Assembly (NCBI GenBank): GCA_016874975.1
Contig: VGSQ01000007.1
Span: 1-52,027, forward strand
Source of the DNA: Deltaproteobacteria bacterium
GTDB lineage: Bacteria; Desulfobacterota; Desulfobaccia; Desulfobaccales; 0-14-0-80-60-11
Length of the DNA stretch: 52,027 bases
Direction of reading: 5' to 3'
The notes below the pieces were generated by a model. It was not told where the DNA came from and did no database searches. It saw only the letters and a list, made by a program, of their open reading frames with translations. How positions within the stretch are numbered: position 1 is the first letter of the stretch; every line of letters starts with the position of its first letter. Positions 34,193 through 43,998 of this stretch are shown piece by piece. Both the position numbers and the translations under genes were made by a program.

Positions 34193-34861
34193 ATGGAACT
34201 TTTAACCGGATTGAAGGAACGTCGCAGCATCCGGGCCTATACCCCGGAGCCGGTCCCTCGCGACCTGGTGGAAAAAATCCTGGACAACTCCCGCTGGTCC
34301 CCCTCCTGGGGGAACACCCAGCCCTGGGAACTGGTCGTGGCCGGCGGGGAGACGGTTAAGCGCCTCACCGCCGAAATGGCGGAGCGTTTTGCCCAGAAGG
34401 CTCCCCCCACCCCCGACGTGCCCATGCCCCAGACCTTTCCCGACGCCTGCCGGGATCGCTACATGGCCTGCGCCGCGGGGCTGTTCGGCGCCATGGGCAT
34501 CGCCCGGGAGGAAAAAGGCCGGCGCTTTGAGCACATGCTCAACATGACCCGGGCCTTCGGCGCCCCGGTTATCATTTACGTCCTCTTTTCGGACGACCTG
34601 CAGGTGCCCTACACCATGTTCGATCTGGGGGCCATCACCCACGCCATCGCCCTGGCGGCCCACGCCCACGGTCTGGGAACCTGCCTCGAGGCCCAACTGG
34701 CCCTCTACCCCGACCTGGTGCGGCGGCATCTCAATCTCCCGGACACCCGCAAGGTGGTGGTGGGCATCGCCCTGGGCCATCCGGACCCCGAGGCCCCGGC
34801 CAACCGCTTCCGCACCGCGCGGGAGCCTCTGGAGCAGTTCGTCACCTGGGTGGACCTCTGA
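34193..34861 (+). CDS. Nitroreductase-family flavoprotein
   Basis: 222 residues of the FMN-dependent nitroreductase fold. The N-terminal ERRSIRAYTPEPVPRDLVEKIL and SPSWGNTQPWELVV form the flavin phosphate site (RRSIR) and dimer contact. DLGAITHAIALAAHAHGLGTC and KVVVGIALGHPD are the C-terminal flavin-binding blocks. Substrates range from nitro-compounds to quinones and cannot be read from the sequence. ATG 34193 is preceded by AGGAGG. It stands alone; a GGGTGACCCTG inverted repeat follows at 34887. Confidence 0.9.
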   Translation: MELLTGLKERRSIRAYTPEPVPRDLVEKILDNSRWSPSWGNTQPWELVVAGGETVKRLTAEMAERFAQKAPPTPDVPMPQTFPDACRDRYMACAAGLFGAMGIAREEKGRRFEHMLNMTRAFGAPVIIYVLFSDDLQVPYTMFDLGAITHAIALAAHAHGLGTCLEAQLALYPDLVRRHLNLPDTRKVVVGIALGHPDPEAPANRFRTAREPLEQFVTWVDL

Positions 34862-34886
34862 GCCGGGGCGTCGATTTGGGTAAATG

Positions 34887-34919
34887 GGGTGACCCTGCGG
34901 CTCCCTCACAGGGTCACCC
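34887..34919 (+). terminator. Hairpin after the nitroreductase gene
   Basis: GGGTGACCCTG (34887-34897) is a perfect 11-base inverted match to CAGGGTCACCC (34909-34919), with an 11-base loop. No T-run follows, so termination without other factors is uncertain, but its place 26 bases after the stop fits a transcript end or RNA-stabilising hairpin. Confidence 0.5.
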
Positions 34920-35399
34920 TGGCCTGCGGCGCTTTAATGCCCCCACGTTTTTCCCCACGGGGCAAGAAATGCCGCTTAACCTGTTGATCGCGGGCATGGC
35001 GTTTGCCATGCAGTAAATCCGTCGGATTGTCGCCCCTTCCCCCCCGGCTGACCCTGCCCCGCCCGGGGCTGACCCTCATCCGGGCGCGCTGCTCCTGCGT
35101 CTTTTCCTCTTATTCCTTCTCACCCCTGGGAGGAAGCGGTCGGAGAAAGGAGGAGAGCCTTCCCTGCCCTCAAACCGGCCCTCCGTGGTGCAGGGTGAGT
35201 TTTCCGGGAGTCTCGTGCTGGTAGGCCTCAACTATTCATGTTATAATTAAAGGTCCAGGAAAAGGTGCGACGGATTCGGTCGTTTCCGTCGCCCGGGACG
35301 AGGCGCCGGCGTGCTCCCCTTGGAAATGCGGGAAACTTCGCCTGCCCTGCCGATCAGGGGCGACCTCGGGCGCCTGAGCCGTAGCCCTCAGGAGAAACT
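34920..35399. promoter_or_regulatory. Gene-free region upstream of proS with candidate -10 box
   Basis: A 7-base hairpin GCATGGC/GCCATGC lies at 34994-35011. A perfect -10 box TATAAT is at 35242-35247 with only a weak -35 match upstream (TGGTAG-like). This would give a GC-rich leader of about 145 bases before proS. I see no T-box core or other known riboswitch here, and no convincing reading frame. Confidence 0.4.
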
Positions 35400-37115
35400 A
35401 TGTTTTTTTCCCGCACCCTGATCCCCACTCTCAAGGAGAATCCGGCCGAGGCCGAGGCCGTCTCCCATCGCCTCCTGCTGCGGGCCGGCCTGATCCGCAA
35501 ACTGGCTTCGGGCATCTACAACTATCTCCCCCTGGGTTTGCGGACCCTGCGCAAGGTGGAGGCCATCGTCCGGGAGGAGATGAACCGGGCCGGGGCCCAG
35601 GAGGTGCTGCTGCCCGCGGTGCAGCCCGCCGAACTCTGGCAGGAGACGGGCCGCTGGCAGATCTACGGCAAGGAGCTCTTGCGCTTCAAGGACCGGCACC
35701 AGCGGGACTGCTGCTTCGGCCCCACCCATGAAGAGGTGATCACCGACCTGGTGCGCCGGGAGGTGCATTCCTATCGGCAACTGCCCCTGAACCTCTACCA
35801 GATCCAGGTGAAGTTCCGGGACGAAATCCGGCCCCGCTTCGGACTCATCCGGGGCCGGGAATTCATCATGAAGGACGCCTACAGCTTCCACGCCGACGAG
35901 GCCGACGCCGAGGCCTGCTACCAGGCCATGTACGAAGCCTACAATGCCATTTTCCGGCGCTGCGGCCTCACCTTCAAGGTGGTGGAGGCCGACTCCGGGC
36001 CCATCGGCGGCAGCTTCTCCCATGAATTCATGGTCCTGGCCGACACCGGCGAGGACCTGCTGGCCTCCTGCACCGCCTGCGCCTACGCCGCCAACCTGGA
36101 GAAGGCCGAGGCGCCGGCCCCCGCGGTGTCGGGGGACGCGCCCCCGCCCGGCCCGCCCCAGGAGGTGGCCACCCCCGGCGTGCGCAGCGTGGAGGAGGTG
36201 GCCGCCTTCCTGCAAGTGCAGCCACAAGAGATCGTCAAGACGCTCATTTATGAAACGGAGGCGGGCCCCGCCGCGGTCCTCATCCGGGGCGACCACGAGG
36301 TGAATGAAGTAAAGGTGAGAAATCTTCTGGGAGCCACGGACCTCATCCTGGCCGGGCCCGAACAGGTGCGGGAGCTCACCGGCGCGCAAGTGGGTTTTGC
36401 CGGACCGCTGGGGCTGGCCATCCCCCTCTACGCCGACCAGGCGGTGGCCGCGCTGCCCCGGATGGTCACCGGCGCCAACCGGGACGGCCATCACCTCACG
36501 GGCGTCAACCTGGCCCGGGACGTGAACCCCGTCCGGGTGGCGGACCTCCGGGTGGTGACCGAGCGCGACCCCTGCCCCCGCTGCGGCCGGGCTCTGACCA
36601 TCCTGCGGGGCATCGAGGTGGGCCATATTTTCAAACTGGGCCTCAAGTATTCCCAATCTCTGAAGGCCACCTATCTGGACGCGGAGGGTCGGGAGCAGTT
36701 CATCTTCATGGGCTGCTACGGCATCGGCGTCAGCCGCATCGTCGCCGCGGCCATCGAACAGGGGCACGACGCCGACGGCATCATCTGGCCCGCGGCCCTG
36801 GCCCCGGCGCCGGTGGTCCTGATTCCCATCTCCCTCACCGACGCGCCCACCCGGGAGGCGGCCGGCAAGTTGCATGACGACCTGGAGGCCGCGGGCCTGG
36901 AGGTCCTCCTGGACGACCGGGACGAGCGCCCCGGCGTCAAATTCAAGGACGCGGACCTCCTGGGCATTCCCTGGCGGCTGGTGGTGGGGCCCAAAACCTT
37001 GGAGAAAGGACAGGTGGAGCTGCGCCACCGACGCACCCGGGAAACGGTCTTCGTCCCTGTCGGCGACGCCTCCCGTTTCGTACGAGAGAAACTCTCCCAG
37101 GAACTTTATGGTTAG
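35400..37115 (+). CDS. proS: Prolyl-tRNA synthetase, bacterial type with editing domain
   Basis: 571 residues, the usual size of the bacterial ProRS with an inserted YbaK-like editing domain (about residues 225-385; [21 protein letters not shown] marks its start). Class II motifs: [20 protein letters not shown] and [20 protein letters not shown] around motif 2, and [13 protein letters not shown] as motif 3. The C-terminal anticodon-binding domain includes [20 protein letters not shown]. It charges tRNA-Pro in the cytoplasm. ATG 35400 is preceded by AGGAGAAACT. Its end overlaps the rel gene by eight bases. Confidence 0.97.
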   Translation: MFFSRTLIPTLKENPAEAEAVSHRLLLRAGLIRKLASGIYNYLPLGLRTLRKVEAIVREEMNRAGAQEVLLPAVQPAELWQETGRWQIYGKELLRFKDRHQRDCCFGPTHEEVITDLVRREVHSYRQLPLNLYQIQVKFRDEIRPRFGLIRGREFIMKDAYSFHADEADAEACYQAMYEAYNAIFRRCGLTFKVVEADSGPIGGSFSHEFMVLADTGEDLLASCTACAYAANLEKAEAPAPAVSGDAPPPGPPQEVATPGVRSVEEVAAFLQVQPQEIVKTLIYETEAGPAAVLIRGDHEVNEVKVRNLLGATDLILAGPEQVRELTGAQVGFAGPLGLAIPLYADQAVAALPRMVTGANRDGHHLTGVNLARDVNPVRVADLRVVTERDPCPRCGRALTILRGIEVGHIFKLGLKYSQSLKATYLDAEGREQFIFMGCYGIGVSRIVAAAIEQGHDADGIIWPAALAPAPVVLIPISLTDAPTREAAGKLHDDLEAAGLEVLLDDRDERPGVKFKDADLLGIPWRLVVGPKTLEKGQVELRHRRTRETVFVPVGDASRFVREKLSQELYG

Positions 37116-39249
37116 AATCATCCGCCTCCAGGATATTGAGGAGGAGGTGCTCAAGCACCACCCCGGAGCGGATACCGGTTTGATCAAGAAAGCCTACGTC
37201 TTTTCAGCCCGGGCGCACGAAGGCCAGGAGCGCCTCAGCGGCGAACCCTACCTCTCCCACCCCCTGGAAGTCGCTTATCTGCTGGCCCGGATGGGTCTGG
37301 GCCCCATTACCGTCTCCTGCGGTCTGCTCCACGACACGGTGGAGGACACGGACACTTCCCTGGACGAACTGGACGAATATTTCGGCGAGGAAGTCACCGA
37401 CATCATCAACGGGGTCACCAAGATCGGCCAGCTGGTCTTCGGGGACAAGCTGACCCAGCAGGCGGAGAGCCTGCGCAAGATGGTCGTCTCCATGGCCCAC
37501 GACATCCGGGTGATCCTGGTGAAGCTGGCCGACCGCCTGCACAACATGCGCACCCTGGGGTTCATGGACCCGGTCCGCCAGAAGCGCATCGCCCGGGAGA
37601 CCATCGACATCTACGCCCCCCTGGCCGGCCGCCTGGGCATGTTCCGCCTCAAGGCGGAGCTGGAAGACCTGGCCTTCTTCTACCTCGAACCCGAGGCCTA
37701 CCAGCAGATTCAGGAGGGACTGTCCCGCAAGAAAGGGGAGCGGGAAAAGTACATCGCGGAGGTCTGCCGGCTCCTCCAGGAAAAGCTGGAGGAGCATGGC
37801 CTGCACGGCGAGGTGAGCGGCCGCCTCAAGCACCACTACAGCATCTACCGCAAACTCCAGGCCCAGCAGATCACCCTGGACGAACTCCACGACATCCTGG
37901 CCTTTCGGGTTATCCTGAACTCGGTGGCCGAATGCTATGAGGCCCTGGGGGTGGTCAACAATCTCTTCCGGCCGGTGCCGGGGCGGCTCAAGGACTATAT
38001 CGGCATGCCCAAGGGCAACCTCTATCAGTCCATTCACACCACCGTCATCGGCATGTACGGCGAACGCATGGAGGTGCAGATCCGCACCCAGGAGATGCAC
38101 CGGGTGGCCGAGGAGGGCATCGCCGCCCACTGGAGCTACAAGGAAAAAAAGCCCTTCCGGGAAAAGGAGGCGCAGCGCTTCACCTGGCTCCGCCAGATGG
38201 TGGACCTGCAAAAGGAGCTGAAAAACCCCCAGGAGCTCCTGGAAGGCGTGCGCCTGGAGCTCTACCCCGAAGAGGTCTACGTCTTCACCCCCCGGGGGGA
38301 GGTCAAGGAACTCCCCCGGGGCGCCACTCCGGTGGACTTCGCCTACGCCATCCACACCGAAGTGGGCAACCGCTGCACCGGCGCCAAGGTCAACGGCCGC
38401 ATGGTGCCCCTGCGCTACGAACTGGAAAACGGCGACCGGGTGGAGATCATCACCTCCCCGCACCACCATCCCAGCCGGGACTGGCTCCAATTCGTCAAGA
38501 CCCCCCGGGCCCGGAACAAAATCCGGCAATGGCTCAAAGCCACGGAGCGGGAGCAGAGCCTGGCCCTGGGCAAGGAACTCCTGGAGCGGGAATTGCGCAA
38601 GCAGGGCATGAGCCTCACCAAGCTCCTGAAGGACGGCGAAGACCTGAAAAAGGTGGCCCAGGGGATGTCCCTGGTGCGGGTCGACGACCTGCTGGAAGCC
38701 ATCGGCCACGGCAAGCTCTCGCCGGGCCAGGTGGTGAACCGCATGCTGCGGGCCGCGCCGCCGCCGGCCGAGGAGGCTGTGCCCGCCGAACCGGAGACCA
38801 AACCGGACCTGGGGCCCATCCGCATCAAGGACCTGGCCGACCTCCTGGTGCGCCTGGCCAACTGCTGCCATCCCATTCCCGGCGACCCCATCGTCGGCTA
38901 CATCACCCGGGGCAAAGGGGTCACCATTCACCAGGAGGACTGCCCCTACCTCTCCCGCACCGAGTCTTTCCGGCAGATCCCGGCGGAATGGGACGGCAAC
39001 CAGCACCATCTCTATCCGGTGAGCATCCAGGTGCTCACCGTGGACAAGCCGGGACTCCTGGCCGACATCACCACAGCCCTCAAGATGGCCGAAGTGAACG
39101 TCACCCGGGCCTCGGTGGAAACCACCCAGGACAACCGGGGCATCGCCAACTTCACCATCCAGGTGGCCCACCGGGAACATCTGGACAAGGTCTTCGCGGC
39201 CTTGAAGCGACTGAAGGAAGTAATTTCGGTGCGGCGGCTGACGGGGTGA
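37108..39249 (+). CDS. Bifunctional (p)ppGpp synthetase/hydrolase, Rel/SpoT family
   Basis: 713 residues, full-length RSH architecture. The HD hydrolase domain has H51 and HDTVED at 75-80. The synthetase domain has [10 protein letters not shown] and, tellingly, [20 protein letters not shown]; the RxKD motif, rather than ExDD, marks bifunctional enzymes. TGS (about 385-445, [20 protein letters not shown]), a Cys-containing region ([20 protein letters not shown]) and a C-terminal ACT domain follow. It makes and degrades the starvation alarmone. ATG 37108 overlaps proS by eight bases, placing stringent control in one unit with prolyl-tRNA charging. It is probably the sole long RSH protein, though that cannot be seen from one window. 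Confidence 0.95.
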   Translation: MVRIIRLQDIEEEVLKHHPGADTGLIKKAYVFSARAHEGQERLSGEPYLSHPLEVAYLLARMGLGPITVSCGLLHDTVEDTDTSLDELDEYFGEEVTDIINGVTKIGQLVFGDKLTQQAESLRKMVVSMAHDIRVILVKLADRLHNMRTLGFMDPVRQKRIARETIDIYAPLAGRLGMFRLKAELEDLAFFYLEPEAYQQIQEGLSRKKGEREKYIAEVCRLLQEKLEEHGLHGEVSGRLKHHYSIYRKLQAQQITLDELHDILAFRVILNSVAECYEALGVVNNLFRPVPGRLKDYIGMPKGNLYQSIHTTVIGMYGERMEVQIRTQEMHRVAEEGIAAHWSYKEKKPFREKEAQRFTWLRQMVDLQKELKNPQELLEGVRLELYPEEVYVFTPRGEVKELPRGATPVDFAYAIHTEVGNRCTGAKVNGRMVPLRYELENGDRVEIITSPHHHPSRDWLQFVKTPRARNKIRQWLKATEREQSLALGKELLERELRKQGMSLTKLLKDGEDLKKVAQGMSLVRVDDLLEAIGHGKLSPGQVVNRMLRAAPPPAEEAVPAEPETKPDLGPIRIKDLADLLVRLANCCHPIPGDPIVGYITRGKGVTIHQEDCPYLSRTESFRQIPAEWDGNQHHLYPVSIQVLTVDKPGLLADITTALKMAEVNVTRASVETTQDNRGIANFTIQVAHREHLDKVFAALKRLKEVISVRRLTG

Positions 39250-39409
39250 GGAGGACCCGGAGGGGGTGGGCCGGGGGGAGTATGGGGTCAGGCGCCGGGA
39301 TTCCCCCATCACCAAGTTAAATTTGGGAACCGGAGCCGCGTGGGGGTAGGGGCGGGGGCAGTGGTCCGCCCCCCAGGCCTCCTCCCCCCAGACCTGTTTC
39401 AGGGCGCAG

Positions 39410-39997
39410 CTAGATTCGCTGCAGCAGGCCGGCCTTGATGCGGTCGAATTCCTCGGGGGTGATGACGCCGGAGTCCTTCAGGCGGGAGAATTCCTCCAGT
39501 TCCTCCCGCACCCGCTCGGGGTCAAGGTGGGAGTGCACCGCCACCGTTTCCGCCTCGAGGACGTCGGGGCCGGTGAGGGCCAGGGGCGGCGGCGCGGCCT
39601 GGGGCAGGCCTTCGGGAAAAAGGCTCTGCTGTCCCCGGGTGCGCAGGGTCAAGAAGCCGCTGAGGAGCGTAATCTCCACATCCTTGCCGGTCCGGGTGGC
39701 TTCCCGCACCAGGTCCTGGAACTCGCCGCCGTGGGCGGCCAGTTTCTTTTTGAAGCGGCTCCAACTGCGGTAAAGCCGGTAGACGACAAAGGTCAGGAGC
39801 ACCGCGAAACCGGCGAAGATATAGGCGTTGAAGCCCAGGATGCCGGTGAGCCAGACCAGGGCGACGATGAGGATGAAGGGAATGACGGTGAGAAAGATCA
39901 ACAGCCCGTAAAAACTGCTGATGTTGCCCCAGCTGGCGCCGGTGGGGTCCGGCTCTTTGAATTTGAAGCGGGAAAAGAATCTGCCCATGGGTTGCAT
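39410..39997 (-). CDS. SHOCT-domain membrane protein
   Basis: 195 residues. A short basic start leads to two membrane helices (about residues 28-50 and 55-72). A cytoplasmic middle of unknown fold contains DVEITLLSGFLTLRTRGQ. A C-terminal SHOCT module (LEEFSRLKDSGVITPEEFDRIKAGLL, given here in parts: LEEFSRLKDSG and ITPEEFDRIKAGLL) ends the protein. SHOCT is a short oligomerisation-like helix pair found at the ends of many small bacterial proteins. The function is otherwise unknown. ATG at 39997 or 39988 are both possible. It stands alone between rel and the aminopeptidase and is transcribed towards rel. Confidence 0.75.
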   Translation of the reverse strand: MQPMGRFFSRFKFKEPDPTGASWGNISSFYGLLIFLTVIPFILIVALVWLTGILGFNAYIFAGFAVLLTFVVYRLYRSWSRFKKKLAAHGGEFQDLVREATRTGKDVEITLLSGFLTLRTRGQQSLFPEGLPQAAPPPLALTGPDVLEAETVAVHSHLDPERVREELEEFSRLKDSGVITPEEFDRIKAGLLQRI

Positions 39998-40081
39998 CCG
40001 CTGGCTTGAAAGGTTTAAGGGGGGAGGGGGCGGGGGGGCAAAGACCCCTGCCTCTCCCCCCGGAAACTCAATTGTCCATCC

Positions 40082-41503
40082 TCACCCCCCGGGGGCGGTG
40101 AAGAAGGTTTTGTAGGCCTTGTAGGTCATGTACAGATCGGCCTTGGAGGCCACCTCCAGGGGCGAATGCATGGACAACAGCGGGGTGCCGCAGTCGATGA
40201 TCTCCAGGCCGTGCACCGCCAGGTATTTGGCGATGGTGCCGCCGCCGCCTTCGTCCACCTTGCCCAGATGGGAGGCCTGCCAGAGCACCCCGGCTTCATT
40301 GAAGATGCGCCTGAGCCAGACCAGGTATTCGGCGTGGGCGTCGTTGGCCGCATACTTGCCGCCGTGGCCGGTGAATTTGGTGAGGCAGACGCCGTAGCCC
40401 AGTTTGGCGGCGTTGCGTTTCTCGTGCACTTCCGGGTAGTCGGGGTCGATGCCGCCGCTCACGTCCGCGGAGATGGCCCGGGAAGCCATGAGCACCCGCC
40501 GCCTGAGGAGCGGGCTTTGCCCCTGGCGCTCCAGCAGCTGCTCCACCAGTTCCTCCAGGAGGCAGCTCTTGGCCGAGGTGTTGCCGTCGCTGCCGATTTC
40601 CTCTTTGTCGTAGAACAGGGCCAGGCAGGTGTGTTCCGGGTCCCGGGTCTCCAGGACGGCCTCCAGGGCGGCATAGGCGCAGGAGCGGTCGTCCTGGCCG
40701 TAGCCGCCCACCAGGCTGCGGTCCCAGCCCAGGTCCACGGCGGGGCCGGCGGGCACCACCTCCATCTCGGCGCTCACCAGGTCTTCCTCAATAATGCCGT
40801 ACTGGTCCTCCAGGAACTTGAGGAAGGCCAGTTTGAAGCGCTCCTTGGTGTCCGGGTCGCCCAGGGGCAGCGAGCCCACCAGCACGTTCAATTTTTCCCC
40901 TTCGAAGGCCTCGGAGACCTTTTTTTCCATCTGCACCTTACGGCCCAGGTGCGGCGGGAGGTCCACCACGGTGAAGACGGGGTCCCCCGGCTCTTCCCCC
41001 ACCCGGAGCTCCACGGTGCGGCCGTCCAGGGTGAGCACCACGCCGTGCAGGGCCAGGGGGCGGGCCAGCCATTGGTACTTTTTGATTCCCCCGTAGTAGT
41101 GGGTCTTGAGGAAAACCAGATCGGTGTCTTCATAGACCGGATTCTGCTTCAGGTCCAGCCGGGGAGAGTCGATGTGGGCGGCCACCAGACGGATGCCGTC
41201 GCTCAGGGGCCGGCGCCCCTCCACCACCAGGGCGATGGTTTTGCCTTTATAGGAATAGAACACGCGCGTGCCGGGTTCCTGCCGGGCCAGGTCCACGAAG
41301 CCCGCGGCCTGGGCCTGACGTTCGATTTCCTTCACGGCTTCGCGCTCCGTCTTGGCGCGGTTCAGAAACTGCTTGTAGCGTTCCGCATAGGCCGTCATGG
41401 CGGCCCGTTCAGTATCATCGGCCTGGTCCCACACCAACTTGGGGGTGACCAGAAGGCGTTTGCGCAGTTCTTCCAGACTTTCTTTGTCCAGGGGTGCAGT
41501 CAC
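40082..41503 (-). CDS. M18-family aminopeptidase
   Basis: 473 residues from GTG 41503, which has GGAGGAGCAAC directly upstream. An ATG at 41554 would add 17 residues without a ribosome site. The dinuclear zinc site of the M18 family is visible: AAHIDSPRLDLK (His), GYGQDDRSCAYAALEA (Asp), FYDKEEIGSDG (the two Glu) and LLSMHSPLE (His). The length and the LEIIDCGTPLLSMHSP end match aspartyl/aminopeptidase-I type enzymes. It removes N-terminal residues from peptides in the cytoplasm. It stands alone on the minus strand, divergent from the tRNA-Leu. Confidence 0.94.
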   Translation of the reverse strand: MTAPLDKESLEELRKRLLVTPKLVWDQADDTERAAMTAYAERYKQFLNRAKTEREAVKEIERQAQAAGFVDLARQEPGTRVFYSYKGKTIALVVEGRRPLSDGIRLVAAHIDSPRLDLKQNPVYEDTDLVFLKTHYYGGIKKYQWLARPLALHGVVLTLDGRTVELRVGEEPGDPVFTVVDLPPHLGRKVQMEKKVSEAFEGEKLNVLVGSLPLGDPDTKERFKLAFLKFLEDQYGIIEEDLVSAEMEVVPAGPAVDLGWDRSLVGGYGQDDRSCAYAALEAVLETRDPEHTCLALFYDKEEIGSDGNTSAKSCLLEELVEQLLERQGQSPLLRRRVLMASRAISADVSGGIDPDYPEVHEKRNAAKLGYGVCLTKFTGHGGKYAANDAHAEYLVWLRRIFNEAGVLWQASHLGKVDEGGGGTIAKYLAVHGLEIIDCGTPLLSMHSPLEVASKADLYMTYKAYKTFFTAPGG

Positions 41504-41595
41504 GTTGCTCCTCCACGCGGGTCTCGGTTTGCCCTGAAAAATTTCTTGGGGCATTTATGCAGGACGCCCGCCCCCGGGGGTCCAGGCAAAGCTTA

Positions 41596-41641
41596 TAGGG
41601 CGTCCCGCGGCCGCCGATCTCGGCGTGCACGGCACGCCCTA
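41596..41641 (-). repeat. 46-bp palindromic repeat, copy 1 of 2
   Basis: A 46-base imperfect palindrome bounded by TAGGGCG and CGCCCTA. Its reverse complement matches 48040-48085 at 43 of 46 positions by my comparison. The two copies, in opposite orientation, bracket the tig-clpP-clpX-lon region with its two tRNA genes. Confidence 0.75.
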
Positions 41642-41753
41642 TGACTAAGGCTCACGGGGGACTGTTTTAAGCAGAAACCTATGTCAGGATAACACGGATT
41701 TCCCGAAAAAACAACGTGGCCGGGACAATTTAGCCCATCTCTCCGTCATTGCC

Positions 41754-41782
41754 TTGACTTGCTTGCGGAAAGTAAATAAATT
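41754..41782 (+). promoter_or_regulatory. Promoter of tRNA-Leu and probably the tig operon
   Basis: TTGACT (41754-41759) and TAAATT (41777-41782) are spaced by 17 bases, and the tRNA starts 14 bases further on. No terminator is visible between the tRNA and tig, so read-through into the protease operon is likely. Confidence 0.7.
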
Positions 41783-41795
41783 GAACATGATACCT

Positions 41796-41879
41796 GCGAG
41801 AGTGGCGGAATCCGGCAGACGCACTGGACTTAGGATCCAGCGGCCCCGGGCCGTGGGGGTTCGAGTCCCCCCTCTCGCA
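41796..41879 (+). tRNA. tRNA-Leu (anticodon UAG)
   Basis: An 84-base class II tRNA. Acceptor GCGAGAG (41796-41802) pairs with CTCTCGC (41872-41878). The anticodon stem CTGGA/TCCAG encloses the loop CTTAGGA, with TAG at 41831-41833. A variable arm (CGGCCCCGGGCCG region) and T-loop TTCGAGT follow. The terminal CCA is not encoded (the sequence continues ACCCC). UAG with the long variable arm means leucine. Confidence 0.96.
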
Positions 41880-41939
41880 CCCCCGGGCGGGGGTCAGGCT
41901 GCCCCCGGCTCCCCAGATCATCTTAGAAAGCGGCGGAAC

Positions 41940-43268
41940 ATGAGCGAATTTCCCATAAAAGTGGAAGTTGAACATCTCAGCGACATCAAGAGGCGGTTGG
42001 ACATCGTGGTGTCCGGTCGGGAAGTGACCCAGGCGGTGGAGCAAGCCTATCGCGATCTGGGTAAGCGGGCCAAAGTCAAAGGCTTTCGCCCCGGCAAAAT
42101 TCCCCGGTCGGTTTTGGAACTTTACTACAAGAAGCAGGTGGACGCCGAGGTGTCCGACATCCTGGTGCGCCGCTCCCTGCGCGAGGCCTTGCGGGAGAAG
42201 TCCCTCACCGCGGTGGAGCTGGACTGGCCCGAACCCCTGCCCCAGGTGGTGGAAGGCCAGGAGTACCGGTTTATTGTGGATCTGGAGGTGCCTCCGGACT
42301 TCAACCTGGCGGAGAACTACCGCGACCACACCCTGGAAGACCCCGGCGCCGAGGTGGCCGAGGAGGAGGTGGACGCCCGTCTGGAGGAGGTTCGGCAAAA
42401 CAACGCCCTGGTCCAGCCGGTGACGGAGCCCCGGGGCATCGCTCCGGGCGACTTTGTGGTGCTCTCCTACCAGGGCTACTTTGCCGGGCAGGCCCTGGCC
42501 GAAGCCAAAGGGGAGAATGTTTACCTGGAGGTGGGGGCCGGCAAGTTCAACCCGGACTTTGAGCGCCAACTCCTGGGTCTCGCGACCGGCGCGGAGTCCC
42601 GCTTTGCGGTGCACCTGCCGGCGAACTTCTTCAACCCGTTGCTGGCCGACAAGGTCATCGAGTTCATGGTCATCATTCACGAGATCAAAGAGAAGGTGGT
42701 CCCCGACCTGGACGATGCCCTGGCCCAGAACCTGGGCGGGAACTTTGCCGACCTGGCCGACTTGCGTCGGCAGGTCCGAGAAGATATTATTAGAAGAAAA
42801 GAGCGGGAGCGGCAGGAGCACCTGGAACGGCAGGTGATGGACCGGCTGCTCGCCGCACATTCCTTCGAGGTGCCGCCCGCTCTCGTCAAACAGGAGCAGG
42901 AGCGGCTGCTGGCGGACCAGATGTACCGGATGCAGGCCCACGGCCTGTCCGTGGCCGGGATGGACAAGGAGAAGCTCCTGGAGGCCCTCAAGCCCGCGGC
43001 GGAGCGCCGGGTGCGGGGGGGCCTGATTATGGACCGCCTGGCCGCCCGGGAAGGCATCGCCGTGGAGGACGCGGAACTGGACGCCGCCCTGGCCCGCATC
43101 GCCGTCACCAGGGGCCAGGAGGTGACCCAGGTGCGGCAGTTCTACCAGGAGCACCACCTCATGGAGGGCCTCCGGCGGCAGCTGCGGGATGGCAAGGTTA
43201 TCAAGTCGCTGCTGGACCAGGCCACCCTGATTCCCACAGCCGCCGTGCCGGCGGAGGAAAAGGCGTAA
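41940..43268 (+). CDS. tig: Trigger factor, ribosome-associated chaperone and peptidyl-prolyl isomerase
   Basis: 442 residues, normal for trigger factor. The N-terminal ribosome-binding domain carries the signature-type [20 protein letters not shown] (residues about 44-63, the GFRxGKxP loop that docks on uL23). A PPIase domain (about 155-245, with [15 protein letters not shown]) and a helical C-terminal chaperone domain follow. It shields new chains at the ribosome exit. ATG 41940 follows GAAAGCGGCGGAAC. Two bases separate its stop from clpP. The order tig-clpP-clpX-lon is widely conserved. Confidence 0.96.
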   Translation: MSEFPIKVEVEHLSDIKRRLDIVVSGREVTQAVEQAYRDLGKRAKVKGFRPGKIPRSVLELYYKKQVDAEVSDILVRRSLREALREKSLTAVELDWPEPLPQVVEGQEYRFIVDLEVPPDFNLAENYRDHTLEDPGAEVAEEEVDARLEEVRQNNALVQPVTEPRGIAPGDFVVLSYQGYFAGQALAEAKGENVYLEVGAGKFNPDFERQLLGLATGAESRFAVHLPANFFNPLLADKVIEFMVIIHEIKEKVVPDLDDALAQNLGGNFADLADLRRQVREDIIRRKERERQEHLERQVMDRLLAAHSFEVPPALVKQEQERLLADQMYRMQAHGLSVAGMDKEKLLEALKPAAERRVRGGLIMDRLAAREGIAVEDAELDAALARIAVTRGQEVTQVRQFYQEHHLMEGLRRQLRDGKVIKSLLDQATLIPTAAVPAEEKA

Positions 43269-43270
43269 GC

Positions 43271-43870
43271 ATGCCGTTGATTCCCATTGTCGTGGAGCAA
43301 ACCAGCCGGGGGGAGCGGGCCTACGATATCTATTCCCGCCTCCTCAAGGACCGCATCATCTTTTTGGGGACGGGCGTCACCGACGAGGTGGCCAACCTCA
43401 TCGTCGCCCAGATGCTCTTTCTGGAGGCCGAAGACTCGGAGCGGGAAATCCACTTTTACATCAATTCGCCGGGGGGCCTGGTCACGGCCGGACTGGCGGT
43501 CTATGACACCATGCAGTACATCCGCGCCCCGGTGGCCACCTATTGTGTGGGTCAGGCCTCCAGCATGGGGGCGCTGCTGCTGGCCGCGGGGGAGTCCGGC
43601 AAACGCTACGCCCTGCCCCACGCCCGCATCCTCATCCACCAGGTCATGGGCGGGTTTTCCGGCCAGGCCAGTGACGTGGATATTCAGGCGCGGGAGATTC
43701 TCCGCCTCCGGGAGGAGCTGAACCAGATCCTGGCCCGCCACACCGGCCAGCCTCTGGACCGCATCATGGCCGACACGGACCGGGATTTTTACATGTCCGG
43801 CGAACAGGCCAAGGAATACGGCATCGTCGACCAGGTCATCATCCACCGGGAACTGACCCAGCGTCCCTGA
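43271..43870 (+). CDS. clpP: ATP-dependent Clp protease proteolytic subunit
   Basis: 199 residues with the full serine-protease triad: S98 in GQASSMGA, H123 in [10 protein letters not shown], and D172 in [21 protein letters not shown] and the N-terminal [20 protein letters not shown] (the axial loop region) are typical. It forms the 14-subunit chamber that works with ClpX, encoded 128 bases downstream. The start ATG lies two bases after tig. A perfect G/C hairpin after its stop may tune read-through to clpX. Confidence 0.98.
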   Translation: MPLIPIVVEQTSRGERAYDIYSRLLKDRIIFLGTGVTDEVANLIVAQMLFLEAEDSEREIHFYINSPGGLVTAGLAVYDTMQYIRAPVATYCVGQASSMGALLLAAGESGKRYALPHARILIHQVMGGFSGQASDVDIQAREILRLREELNQILARHTGQPLDRIMADTDRDFYMSGEQAKEYGIVDQVIIHRELTQRP

Positions 43871-43872
43871 GC

Positions 43873-43891
43873 CCGGGGGGATGCCCCCCGG
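43873..43891 (+). other. Tight GC hairpin between clpP and clpX
   Basis: CCGGGGGG (43873-43880) pairs perfectly with CCCCCCGG (43884-43891) around a three-base loop. No T-run follows. It starts two bases after the clpP stop and could mark RNA processing, partial termination or transcript stability. Confidence 0.5.
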
Positions 43892-43998
43892 CATTATGGA
43901 ACCGCGGCCCGGTGCCGATATATAACCCGAACAAGACGGGGAAACCAGGAATTACAGGCCGCCGAACAGGCCTGGAAACCTGGGGAGGTGCATACCCT

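Noticed and set aside
40082-41554. Longer aminopeptidase start at ATG 41554
   Set aside because: There is no ribosome site before that ATG, while GTG 41503 has GGAGGAGCAAC at ideal spacing and begins at the usual family N terminus.
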